A stretch of DNA of 17,304 nt from CAZNPW01 sp964575185. GTDB taxonomy: Bacteria; Pseudomonadota; Alphaproteobacteria; Rhodobacterales; Rhodobacteraceae. Of this stretch, positions 7,451-14,645 are shown one piece after another. The DNA is taken from the NCBI GenBank assembly GCA_964575185.1, contig CAZNPW010000056.1:1-17304 (forward strand). The letters are read 5' to 3'. How positions within the stretch are numbered: the stretch's first letter is position 1; every line of letters begins with the position of its first letter. The notes under the pieces are model-generated. The model saw only the letters and a program-made list of their open reading frames with translations, had not been told where the DNA came from and ran no database searches. Made by a program: the position numbers and the translations under genes.

Positions 7451-7539
7451 TCGGGTGCTGATCCTGTGAGGGTTGGTCGGGCGTCGGCGGCGGGAGCGCG
7501 CCGCGCGGGGATATTTGAGGGAAGATGAGGGCGGGGTCC
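7451..7539. promoter_or_regulatory. Divergent intergenic region between betC and the CocE-type hydrolase gene
   Basis: This 89-bp region must hold the 5' signals of both divergent genes. I see no convincing -35/-10 pair. On the plus strand it contains GGGGATATTTGAGGGAAGATGA (7507-7528), the second copy of the intergenic motif also seen before the aminotransferase gene. GAGG at 7527-7530, 9 bases before ATG 7540, is a plausible ribosome site. On the minus strand AGGA about 11 bases before the betC ATG is a weak one. Confidence 0.35.
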
Positions 7540-9480
7540 ATGACGGTTCGCAGCGATTTTCCGCATGAGGTGGAGGAAACGGCGCACCTGTGGATACCGC
7601 TGCCCGACGGCACGCGGCTGGCCGCGCGGATGTGGCGGGGCGGCGCCAGGGTTCCGGCGGTGCTGGAGATGATCCCCTACCGCAAGCGCGACGGCACCCT
7701 GCCGCGGGACGAGATGATGCACCCCTATGTGGCGGGCCACGGCTATGCCTGCGTCCGGGTGGACCTGCGGGGGTCGGGGGACAGCGACGGGCTGCTGGAG
7801 GATGAGTATTCCGCGCAGGAATTGCAGGATGCGTGCGACGTGATCGCCTGGATCGCGGCGCAGCCGTGGTGCGATGGCCGCGTGGGCATGATGGGCAAGA
7901 GCTGGGGCGGGTTCAACTGCCTGCAGACGGCCTGGCTGCAGCCGCCCGCGCTGAAGGCGGTGGTCAGCGTGTGCTCGACCACCGACCGTTTCGCCGACGA
8001 CATCCATTTCAAGGGCGGCTGCCTGCTGGGCGAGAACTTCGGCTGGGGCGCGGTGATGCTGAGCTACCAGAGCCGCCCGCCGGACCCCGCGCTGCGCGAC
8101 GACTGGCGGGCGGAATGGCTGCGGCGGCTGGAGGCGCTGCCGCATCTGGCGCCGCGCTGGGCGGGCCACCAGGGCCGCGACGGCTACTGGCGGCACGGGT
8201 CGGTGGGCGAGGATCCTTCACGCCTGGCCGTGCCGGTGCTGGCCGTCGGCGGCTGGGCCGACAACTACATGAACACCCCCGCCGCGCTGGTGGAAGGCGT
8301 GCCGGGGGCGCGCGCGATCGTCGGGCCCTGGGTGCACCAGTATCCGCACACCGCCGTGCCGGGGCCGCGGATCGGGTTCCTGCAGGAATGCGTGGCCTGG
8401 TGGGACCGCTGGCTGAAGGGACGGGAGGGGCCGGAGGTGCCGGCGATGCGGGCCTACGTGCAGCACTCCTGCCCGCCGGACGCGTGCGCGACGGACCGGC
8501 CCGGCGCCTGGGTGGCCCTGGACTGGCCGCTGCCGTCCGAACCGGTGGTGCTCGACCTCGGTGCCCTGCGCGCGCTGCCCGCGACCGTGGCCACCGCCGC
8601 GCACCACGGGATGCACGGCGGCGAGTTCTTTCCCATGGGGCTGAACGCCGAGATGCCGGGCGACCAGCGCGGGGAGGACGCGCTGTGCCTGACCTTCGAC
8701 ACCGACGGACGACAGATGGTGCTGATCGGGCAGGCGGTGCTGGGGCTGACCGTGGTCCCGGACAAGCCGCTCGGCCACCTCTACGCGCGGCTGTGCGACG
8801 TGGCGCCCGACGGGTCGAGCCTGCGCATCGCGCACGGCTGCCTCAGCCTCGCGCATCGCGACCCGGCGAACCCGGAACCGGCGACCCCCGGCGTGCCGGT
8901 CGAGGTCGTCCTGCGGCTCGACCAGATGGCGCATCGGCTCGCACCCGGGCACCGGCTGCGGCTGTCGCTCGCGACGGCCTGCTGGCCCTTCCTGTGGCCG
9001 GTGGCCGACCCCGCCGCGGTGACGGTGACGGCGGGGAGGCTGACGCTGCCGCGGGTGACGGCGGAGCTGCCGGGCTGGGTGCCGCCGCCGCCGCAGCATG
9101 CGCCGCCGTGGCGACACGAGGTCCTGCGCCCCGGGCAGGCCGGACGGCGCGTGGAGCACGACCTGATCGCGGGCAGCCGTGCGCTGGTCGTCCGCGACGA
9201 CACGGGCGAGGTGCGCAACCTCGACCACGGGCTGGTGACGGGCGAGACGGTCGAGGAGCGGTGGGAGATCCGCCCCGGCGATCCGCTGTCCGCCCGCGCC
9301 GCGATCCGCTGGGAGCAGCGGCTGTCGCGCGGTGCCTGGGCGGTGCGGACGGAGGTGTGCGCCCGACAGTGGGGCGATGCGCAGCACCTGCACATGACCG
9401 CGCGGGTGCGCGCCTGGGAGGGCGAGGCGCTGGTCCACGACCGGACCCGCGACGCGACCGTGCCGCGCCGCTTCGTCTGA
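7540..9480 (+). CDS. CocE/NonD family alpha/beta-hydrolase (X-Pro dipeptidyl-peptidase S15 fold)
   Basis: This 646-residue serine hydrolase has the S15/CocE arrangement: an N-terminal alpha/beta-hydrolase with the nucleophile Ser121 in GKSWGG (119-124), oxyanion-type Tyr47 in MIPYRKRDG, Asp241 in GGWADNYMN and His266 in GPWVHQYPH, then a beta-rich C-terminal domain (from about residue 310). Family members cleave esters (cocaine esterase), amides or X-Pro peptides; the substrate here is unknown. There is no signal peptide, so it is cytoplasmic. ATG 7540 (MTVRSDFPHEV) is preferred because GAGG lies 9 bases upstream; an in-frame ATG at 7525 directly follows GAGGGAAG with no spacing. It lies 105 bp upstream of a peptide-type ABC importer on the same strand, so it may hydrolyse the imported compound. 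A last ~90-residue stretch beyond the jelly-roll core extends it slightly past typical CocE length (~575). Confidence 0.87.
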   Translation: MTVRSDFPHEVEETAHLWIPLPDGTRLAARMWRGGARVPAVLEMIPYRKRDGTLPRDEMMHPYVAGHGYACVRVDLRGSGDSDGLLEDEYSAQELQDACDVIAWIAAQPWCDGRVGMMGKSWGGFNCLQTAWLQPPALKAVVSVCSTTDRFADDIHFKGGCLLGENFGWGAVMLSYQSRPPDPALRDDWRAEWLRRLEALPHLAPRWAGHQGRDGYWRHGSVGEDPSRLAVPVLAVGGWADNYMNTPAALVEGVPGARAIVGPWVHQYPHTAVPGPRIGFLQECVAWWDRWLKGREGPEVPAMRAYVQHSCPPDACATDRPGAWVALDWPLPSEPVVLDLGALRALPATVATAAHHGMHGGEFFPMGLNAEMPGDQRGEDALCLTFDTDGRQMVLIGQAVLGLTVVPDKPLGHLYARLCDVAPDGSSLRIAHGCLSLAHRDPANPEPATPGVPVEVVLRLDQMAHRLAPGHRLRLSLATACWPFLWPVADPAAVTVTAGRLTLPRVTAELPGWVPPPPQHAPPWRHEVLRPGQAGRRVEHDLIAGSRALVVRDDTGEVRNLDHGLVTGETVEERWEIRPGDPLSARAAIRWEQRLSRGAWAVRTEVCARQWGDAQHLHMTARVRAWEGEALVHDRTRDATVPRRFV

Positions 9481-9521
9481 GCGATACGGAAAAAACACTT
9501 GCCGTCAGGGCCAAACGCGGC

Positions 9522-9547
9522 TTTTGTTGACTGGCAAATCAACAAAA
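9522..9547. promoter_or_regulatory. Perfect 9-bp inverted repeat, candidate operator of the ABC importer operon
   Basis: TTTTGTTGA (9522-9530) and TCAACAAAA (9539-9547) are exact reverse complements around the 8-base centre CTGGCAAA. The element is AT-rich in a very GC-rich genome and sits 38 bp before the binding-protein start and 42 bp after the hydrolase stop. An outer CGCG pair flanks it on both sides with one or two unpaired bases. The spacing of about 1.5-2 helical turns between arm centres suits a dimeric repressor or activator; a hairpin terminator for the hydrolase gene is the alternative, with T and A runs on both sides. No regulator gene is adjacent. Confidence 0.55.
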
Positions 9548-9585
9548 ACGCGGGCGCGGGCCTGCGGGTTCTCAGGGAGACGATC

Positions 9586-11181
9586 ATGACCGACGAACTG
9601 CGCCACCTCGCGCGTCTGGCCGCCGGCGGCCGGATGGACCGCCGCACCTTCATGGGCCGCGCCGCGGCGCTGGGGGTGTCCTCGGCACTCGCAGGCACGC
9701 TTCTTGCGCAGGCGGCGCGGGCGCAGGCGCAGGTGCCCGTCAAGGGCGGGCTGATGCGCGCGGGCGTGTCGGGGGGCGAGTCGACGAACTCGCTCGACCC
9801 GGCGCTCGCGGCCTCGGAGGTGCCGTTCGTGGTCAACATGACCTGGGGCGAGATGCTCGTGGACGTTTCGCCCACGGGGGAGATCGTGCCGCGCATCGCC
9901 GAGGAGGTCAGCAGCAACGCCGACGCGACGCAGTGGATGTTCAAGATCCGCCAGGGCGTGGAGTTCCACGACGGCAAGACCCTGACCGCCGACGACGTGA
10001 TCGCGACGCTGAAGCGCCACCTCGACGAAAAGTCGCAGTCGGGCGCGCTCGGCATCGTGCAGGGCATCGCCGACATGCGCGCGACCGGCGACATGGTGAC
10101 CCTGACGCTGGCGCAGGCCAACGCGGACCTGCCGTTCCTGATGGCCGACTACCACCTGGTGATCCAGCCCGGCGGCGGGGTCGATGCGCCGACGGCGGGG
10201 ATCGGGGCGGGGGCCTACAAGGTGGTGACCTTCGAGCCGGGCGTGCGCATCGCGTTCGAGAAGTTCGCCAACTACTGGGACCCGGGCGCGGGCCACGCCG
10301 ACCAGGTCGAGATCATCGTCATCAACGACAATACCGCCCGCACCGCCGCGCTGCAGTCGGGGCAGGTGCAGATGATCAACCGGGTCGACCCGAACATCGT
10401 CGCGCTGCTGAAGAACGCGCCGGGCCTTTCGATCAGGCCGGTGGCGGGGCGCGGGCACTACGTCTTCATCATGCACGTCGACACCTCGCCCTTCGACAAC
10501 AACGACCTGCGGATGGCGCTGAAGCTCGCCATCAACCGCGAGGAGATGGTGCAGAAGATCCTGGGCGGCCTGGGGTCGGTCGGCAACGACTTCCCGATCA
10601 ACGCGAGCTATCCGCTGTTCGACGCGTCGATCCCGCAGCGCACCTACGACCCGGCGGCGGCGGCGGAGTTCTACAGGAAGTCCGGCCACGACGGCAGCCC
10701 GATCATCCTGCGCACCGCCCCCGGTGCCTTCCCCGGCGCGGTGGAGGCGGCGCAACTGTTCCAGGCCACCGCGAACGCCGCGGGCATCCCGCTCGAGATC
10801 AAGCGCGAGCCCGACGACGGCTACTGGACCGACGTGTGGAACAAGCAGCCGTTCAGCGCCAGCTACTGGGGCGGGCGGCCGGTGCAGGACCAGATGTATG
10901 CGACGGCCTATCTGTCGACCGCCGAATGGAACGACACCCGGTTCAAGAACGCCCGCTTCGACGAGCTGCTGCTGGCCGCGCGGGGCGAGCTCGACCAGGA
11001 CAAGCGCAAGGCCATGTATTCGGAGATGGCGATGATCCTGCGCGACGAGGGCGGGGTGATCGTGCCGATGTTCAACGACTTCGTGGCGGCGGTGTCGGAC
11101 CGCGTCGGCGGCTGGGTCGACGATCCCAACGGCGAGTTGATGAACGGCCGGGGCCTGGTGAACACCTGGCTCAACGCCTGA
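9586..11181 (+). CDS. ABC transporter substrate-binding protein, family 5 (dipeptide/oligopeptide/nickel type)
   Basis: This 531-residue periplasmic binding protein carries a twin-arginine signal: MDRRTFMGRAAALG (17-30; Arg19-Arg20) followed by a hydrophobic stretch and a likely cleavage near ARAQA (about 45-49). The mature part has SBP_bac_5 landmarks: an N-terminal GGES..SLDPALAAS start, a WMFKIRQGVEFHDGKTLTADDVIATLKRH block, and ending DEGGVIVPMFNDFVAAVSDRVGG. ATG 9586 is used because AGGGAGA lies at 9574-9580; the frame is open further 5' but runs through the palindrome. It captures the ligand and delivers it to the two permeases encoded downstream. Tat export suggests folding before export. 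The ligand (peptide, amine, opine, glycoside or metal chelate) cannot be told from the sequence. Confidence 0.92.
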   Translation: MTDELRHLARLAAGGRMDRRTFMGRAAALGVSSALAGTLLAQAARAQAQVPVKGGLMRAGVSGGESTNSLDPALAASEVPFVVNMTWGEMLVDVSPTGEIVPRIAEEVSSNADATQWMFKIRQGVEFHDGKTLTADDVIATLKRHLDEKSQSGALGIVQGIADMRATGDMVTLTLAQANADLPFLMADYHLVIQPGGGVDAPTAGIGAGAYKVVTFEPGVRIAFEKFANYWDPGAGHADQVEIIVINDNTARTAALQSGQVQMINRVDPNIVALLKNAPGLSIRPVAGRGHYVFIMHVDTSPFDNNDLRMALKLAINREEMVQKILGGLGSVGNDFPINASYPLFDASIPQRTYDPAAAAEFYRKSGHDGSPIILRTAPGAFPGAVEAAQLFQATANAAGIPLEIKREPDDGYWTDVWNKQPFSASYWGGRPVQDQMYATAYLSTAEWNDTRFKNARFDELLLAARGELDQDKRKAMYSEMAMILRDEGGVIVPMFNDFVAAVSDRVGGWVDDPNGELMNGRGLVNTWLNA

Positions 11182-11183
11182 CC

Positions 11184-12140
11184 GTGCATCCGGTCCTGAT
11201 CCTGGTGGTCCAGCGCATCGCGCTGGGCCTTCTGTTGCTTCTGGCCACCAGCGCGGTAATCTTCCTGGGGGTCGAGGCGCTGCCCGGCGATACCGCGCAG
11301 GCGATCCTCGGCCAGCAGGCGACGGCGCAGGCGCTGGCGAACCTGCGCGAACAGATGGGCCTCGACCAGTCGGCCGTCGTGCGCTACGGCCGCTGGCTGT
11401 GGGGCATCCTGCAGGGCGACCTCGGCGTGGCGCTGTCGAACGGCGAGCCCGTGGCCGCCGCGATGGGCGGGCGGCTTGCAAACACGCTGTTCCTGGCGGT
11501 CTCCGCCGCGGTGATCGCGGTGCCGCTGGCCATCGCGCTCGGCCTGATCGCCGCGCGCCACGCCGGCCGCTGGCCCGACAAGCTGATCTCGGCCGTGACG
11601 CTGACGACGATCAGCCTGCCCGAGTTCGTCGCGGCGTATCTCGTCATCTTCGCCCTCGCGGTGCAGTGGCAGGTCTTTCCGTCGATCGCGATGGTGTTTC
11701 CCGGCATGTCGGTGTGGGAGCGGCTGCAGGCCATCGCGCTGCCGGTGATCGTGCTGGTGCTGGTGGTGCTTGCGCACATGATGCGGATGACGCGGGCGGC
11801 GATCCTGAACGTGATGCAGCAGGCCTACATCGAGACGGCCGAGCTGAAGGGCCTGCCGCCGATGGCCGTGATCGCGCGCCACGCCTTTCCGAACGCCATC
11901 GCGCCCGTCGTGAACGTGGTGATGCTGAACCTCGCCTACCTGGTGGTGGGCGTCGTCGTGGTCGAGGTCGTGTTCGTCTACCCCGGCCTGGGGCAGTATC
12001 TCGTCGACCACGTCGCCAAGCGCGACCTGCCCGTGGTGCAGGCGGTGGGGCTGGTCTTCGCCGCCGTCTACATCGGGCTGAACATCCTGGCCGACGTGAT
12101 CTCGATCCTGACCAACCCGCGGCTGCGACATCCGAAATGA
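11184..12140 (+). CDS. ABC transporter permease, DppB type
   Basis: This 318-residue inner-membrane protein has six predicted hydrophobic helices (about 8-30, 100-124, 136-160, 182-200, 242-266, 286-308) and a large periplasmic loop after helix 1 (VEALPGDTAQAILGQQA), as in DppB/OppB. The cytoplasmic EAA loop that docks the ATPase is YIETAELKGLPPMAVIARHAFPNA (about 215-238). The GTG at 11184 begins two bases after the binding-protein stop and gives the expected short cytoplasmic N-terminus (MHPVLILVVQRIALG). No Shine-Dalgarno is evident, so translation is probably coupled to the upstream gene. It forms the membrane channel with the next permease. Confidence 0.91.
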   Translation: MHPVLILVVQRIALGLLLLLATSAVIFLGVEALPGDTAQAILGQQATAQALANLREQMGLDQSAVVRYGRWLWGILQGDLGVALSNGEPVAAAMGGRLANTLFLAVSAAVIAVPLAIALGLIAARHAGRWPDKLISAVTLTTISLPEFVAAYLVIFALAVQWQVFPSIAMVFPGMSVWERLQAIALPVIVLVLVVLAHMMRMTRAAILNVMQQAYIETAELKGLPPMAVIARHAFPNAIAPVVNVVMLNLAYLVVGVVVVEVVFVYPGLGQYLVDHVAKRDLPVVQAVGLVFAAVYIGLNILADVISILTNPRLRHPK

Positions 12141-12153
12141 ATGGACACCCGGC

Positions 12154-12969
12154 ATGAGGGTTCCGGTGTCCGCCATCATCGGGCTGGTCCTGACGGGGGC
12201 CTTCTTCCTGGTCGCGCTGACCGCGCAGTGGATCGCCCCCTACGGCATCAACGAGACCGTGGGCGGGGTGTGGGACGCGCCGTCGGCGGCCTATCCGCTG
12301 GGCACCGACCGGATCGGGCGGGACATGCTGACGCGGATGATCCACGGCACGCAGATCACGATCTTCGTGGCGGTGGCGGCGACCGCGGTGTCCTTCGTCA
12401 CCGGGTCGGTGCTGGGGTTCCTGGCGGCGACCGCTGGGGGCTGGACCGACCAGGTGCTGAGCCGCCTGAACGACCTGGCCATGTCGATCCCCTCGCTGAT
12501 CCTGGCGCTGGTGGTGCTGAGCGTCATGCCGGTGACGATCCCGGTCCTGATCCTCGTGATCGGCCTTCTGGACGCGACGCGGGTATTCCGGCTGTCGCGG
12601 GCGGTGGCGGTGGACATCACCGTCATGGACTACGTCGAGGCCGCGCGGCTGCGCGGCGAGGGGCGGGCGTGGATCATCCTGCGCGAGATCCTGCCCAACG
12701 CGCTGTCGCCCCTGGTGGCCGAACTGGGGCTGCGGTTCATCTTCGCCGTCCTGTTCATCTCGACGCTGAGCTTCCTCGGCATCGGCATCCAGCCGCCCGC
12801 CGCCGACTGGGGCGGCATCGTGCGCGAGAACAAGGAGGGGCTGGTCTACGGCGTCGCCGCGGCGCTGATCCCCTCGCTGGCCATCGCGGCGCTGGCGATC
12901 AGCGTGAACCTGGTGGCCGACTGGGTGCTCGCCCGCACGACGAGCCTGAAGGGGGGGCGGGGTGGCTGA
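12154..12969 (+). CDS. ABC transporter permease, DppC type
   Basis: This 271-residue inner-membrane permease has the DppC/OppC signature LGTDRIGRDMLTRMIHG (49-65) after its first helix and the EAA loop YVEAARLRGEGRAWIILREILPNA (160-183). Hydrophobic segments lie near 6-27, 68-93, 108-138, 190-212 and 236-258. It pairs with the upstream DppB-like protein. The ATG is 13 bp after the previous stop, and the 3' end overlaps the ATPase start by 8 bp, so the four transport genes form one operon. It is a little shorter than many DppC proteins (~290-300), mainly through a short N-terminus. Confidence 0.91.
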   Translation: MRVPVSAIIGLVLTGAFFLVALTAQWIAPYGINETVGGVWDAPSAAYPLGTDRIGRDMLTRMIHGTQITIFVAVAATAVSFVTGSVLGFLAATAGGWTDQVLSRLNDLAMSIPSLILALVVLSVMPVTIPVLILVIGLLDATRVFRLSRAVAVDITVMDYVEAARLRGEGRAWIILREILPNALSPLVAELGLRFIFAVLFISTLSFLGIGIQPPAADWGGIVRENKEGLVYGVAAALIPSLAIAALAISVNLVADWVLARTTSLKGGRGG

Positions 12970-14593
12970 GCTGCTGGCGATCCGCGACCTGGTGATCCAT
13001 TGCACCGTCCACCCTCCCGGGGAACCTTCGCGCGAGGTCACGCTGGTCGACGGCGTGTCGCTGACGCTCGCGAAGGGCCGGGTGCTGGGGCTGATCGGGG
13101 AGTCCGGCGCGGGGAAAAGCACGATCGGCCTGGCCGCCATGGGCTACGGCCGGGGCGGCGTGCGGCTGACCGGGGGGACGGTCACGCTTGCGGGCAAGGC
13201 GCTGCGCGCCGCTCCGGCGGCGACCCTGCGGTCGGTGCGGGGGCGCGAGGTCACCTATGTCGCGCAGTCCGCTGCCGCGGCCTTCAACCCCGCCAGGCGG
13301 CTGATGGAGCAGGTGACCGAGGCCACGCTGCGTCATGGGCTCATGACCCGCGCGGAGGCCGAGGCGCGGGCGCGTGGTCTCTTCGCCAAGCTCGGCCTGC
13401 CCAACCCGGACAGGTTCGGCGACCGCTACCCCCACCAGGTGTCGGGCGGGCAGTTGCAGCGGGCGATGACGGCGATGGCGCTGTGCCCGCGCCCGCAGCT
13501 CGTGGTGTTCGACGAACCGACCACCGCGCTGGACGTCACGACCCAGATCGGCGTGCTGGCCGCGATCAAGGCCGCGATCCGCGACGAGGGCGTGGCCGCG
13601 ATCTACATCACGCACGACCTCGCCGTCGTGGCGCAGGTGGCCGATGACATCATGGTGCTGCGCGGCGGCAAGACGGTCGAGGTCGGGCCGACCGCGGCGC
13701 TGATCGCGGCCCCGCAACAGGACTATACCCGCGCGCTCCTGTCGGTGCGCGGGATCGACCACGCGGAAAAGCCCGAGGCCGCGCCGGTGCTCGAGGTGCG
13801 CGGCGTGACCGCGCGCTATGCGGACACGCGTTTCGACGTGCTGCTGGACGTCTCGGCGGCGGTGGCCCCGGGGCGGACGCTGGCGATCGTGGGGGAGAGC
13901 GGGTCGGGGAAGTCGACGCTCGCCCGCGCGATCACGGGGCTGCTGCCGCCGCGGATGGGGGATATCGCCTTCGCGGGGCGCAAGCTGTCGGCGGACCTTG
14001 CCGGGCGGTCGAAGGAGGACCGGCGCGACATCCAGATGATCTATCAGATGGCCGACGTGGCGATGAACCCGCGCCAGACCGTCGGCACGATCATCGGCCG
14101 GCCGCTCGAGTTCTATTTCGGCCTGCGCGGGGCGGCGCGGGACGCCCGGGTGCAGGAGCTCTTGGACCAGATCGAGATGGGCCGCGGTTTCGCCGACCGC
14201 TATCCGGCGGAACTGTCGGGCGGACAGAAGCAGCGCGTCTGCATCGCGCGCGCGCTGGCCGCGAAGCCCCGCGTCATCATCTGCGACGAGGTGACATCGG
14301 CGCTCGACCCGCTGGTCGCGGACGGGATCCTGAAGCTGCTCCTCGACCTGCAGACGGCCGAGGGGGTGGCCTACCTGTTCATCACGCACGACCTCGCCAC
14401 AGTGCGCGCCATCGCCGACGGGGTGGTGGTGATGCACAAGGGCCGGGTGGTGCGGTCGGGCGGCAAGGCCGAGGTGCTGGCCCCGCCCTTCGACGACTAC
14501 ACGCAGCTTCTGCTGTCGTCGGTGCCCGAGATGCGGGTGGGCTGGCTCGACGGGGTCATCGCCGCGCGAAGCGGCGCGGCGACAGCGGGGTAA
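12962..14593 (+). CDS. Fused dipeptide-type ABC transporter ATPase (DppD-DppF tandem)
   Basis: This 543-residue protein has two complete ABC ATPase domains. Domain 1: Walker A GESGAGKST (46-54), signature SGGQLQR (161-167), Walker B LVVFDE (180-185), H-loop His218. Domain 2: Walker A GESGSGKST (311-319), signature LSGGQKQR (418-425), Walker B VIICDE (438-443), H-loop His476. It powers import through the two permeases encoded just upstream and acts at the cytoplasmic membrane face. The GTG start at 12962 lies inside the end of the permease gene (8-bp overlap). Fused DppDF-type ATPases are common in alphaproteobacteria. The 3' end overlaps by 38 bp the sequence that would encode the natural C-terminus of the opposing oxidoreductase gene. 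Confidence 0.93.
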   Translation: MAELLAIRDLVIHCTVHPPGEPSREVTLVDGVSLTLAKGRVLGLIGESGAGKSTIGLAAMGYGRGGVRLTGGTVTLAGKALRAAPAATLRSVRGREVTYVAQSAAAAFNPARRLMEQVTEATLRHGLMTRAEAEARARGLFAKLGLPNPDRFGDRYPHQVSGGQLQRAMTAMALCPRPQLVVFDEPTTALDVTTQIGVLAAIKAAIRDEGVAAIYITHDLAVVAQVADDIMVLRGGKTVEVGPTAALIAAPQQDYTRALLSVRGIDHAEKPEAAPVLEVRGVTARYADTRFDVLLDVSAAVAPGRTLAIVGESGSGKSTLARAITGLLPPRMGDIAFAGRKLSADLAGRSKEDRRDIQMIYQMADVAMNPRQTVGTIIGRPLEFYFGLRGAARDARVQELLDQIEMGRGFADRYPAELSGGQKQRVCIARALAAKPRVIICDEVTSALDPLVADGILKLLLDLQTAEGVAYLFITHDLATVRAIADGVVVMHKGRVVRSGGKAEVLAPPFDDYTQLLLSSVPEMRVGWLDGVIAARSGAATAG

Positions 14594-14645
14594 GGTCGCG
14601 GTCGGGGTCGCGGCCCGCGACCAGCGCCGCGACGGCGCGCGCGGT
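14556..14645 (-). pseudogene. Untranslated C-terminal remnant of the FAD oxidoreductase gene, beyond an in-frame TAG
   Basis: Directly after the TAG at 14646-14648 the same minus-strand frame continues for 29 codons (TARAVAALVAGRDPDRDL, then TPLSPRRFARR) to a TGA at 14556-14558. This matches the usual end of DadA/GlyOx-type oxidases, where a GHGHLGVT segment is followed by a short FAD-contacting helix, a (V/L)xGR turn and a ...RF tail. The segment is therefore the missing C-terminus of the upstream gene. It overlaps the end of the convergent ATPase gene by 38 bp. Confidence 0.72.

Noticed and set aside
9933..11183. Long frame leading into the DppB-like permease
   Set aside because: It is the +1 frame of the binding-protein gene. 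Only the part from the GTG at 11184 encodes a membrane protein.
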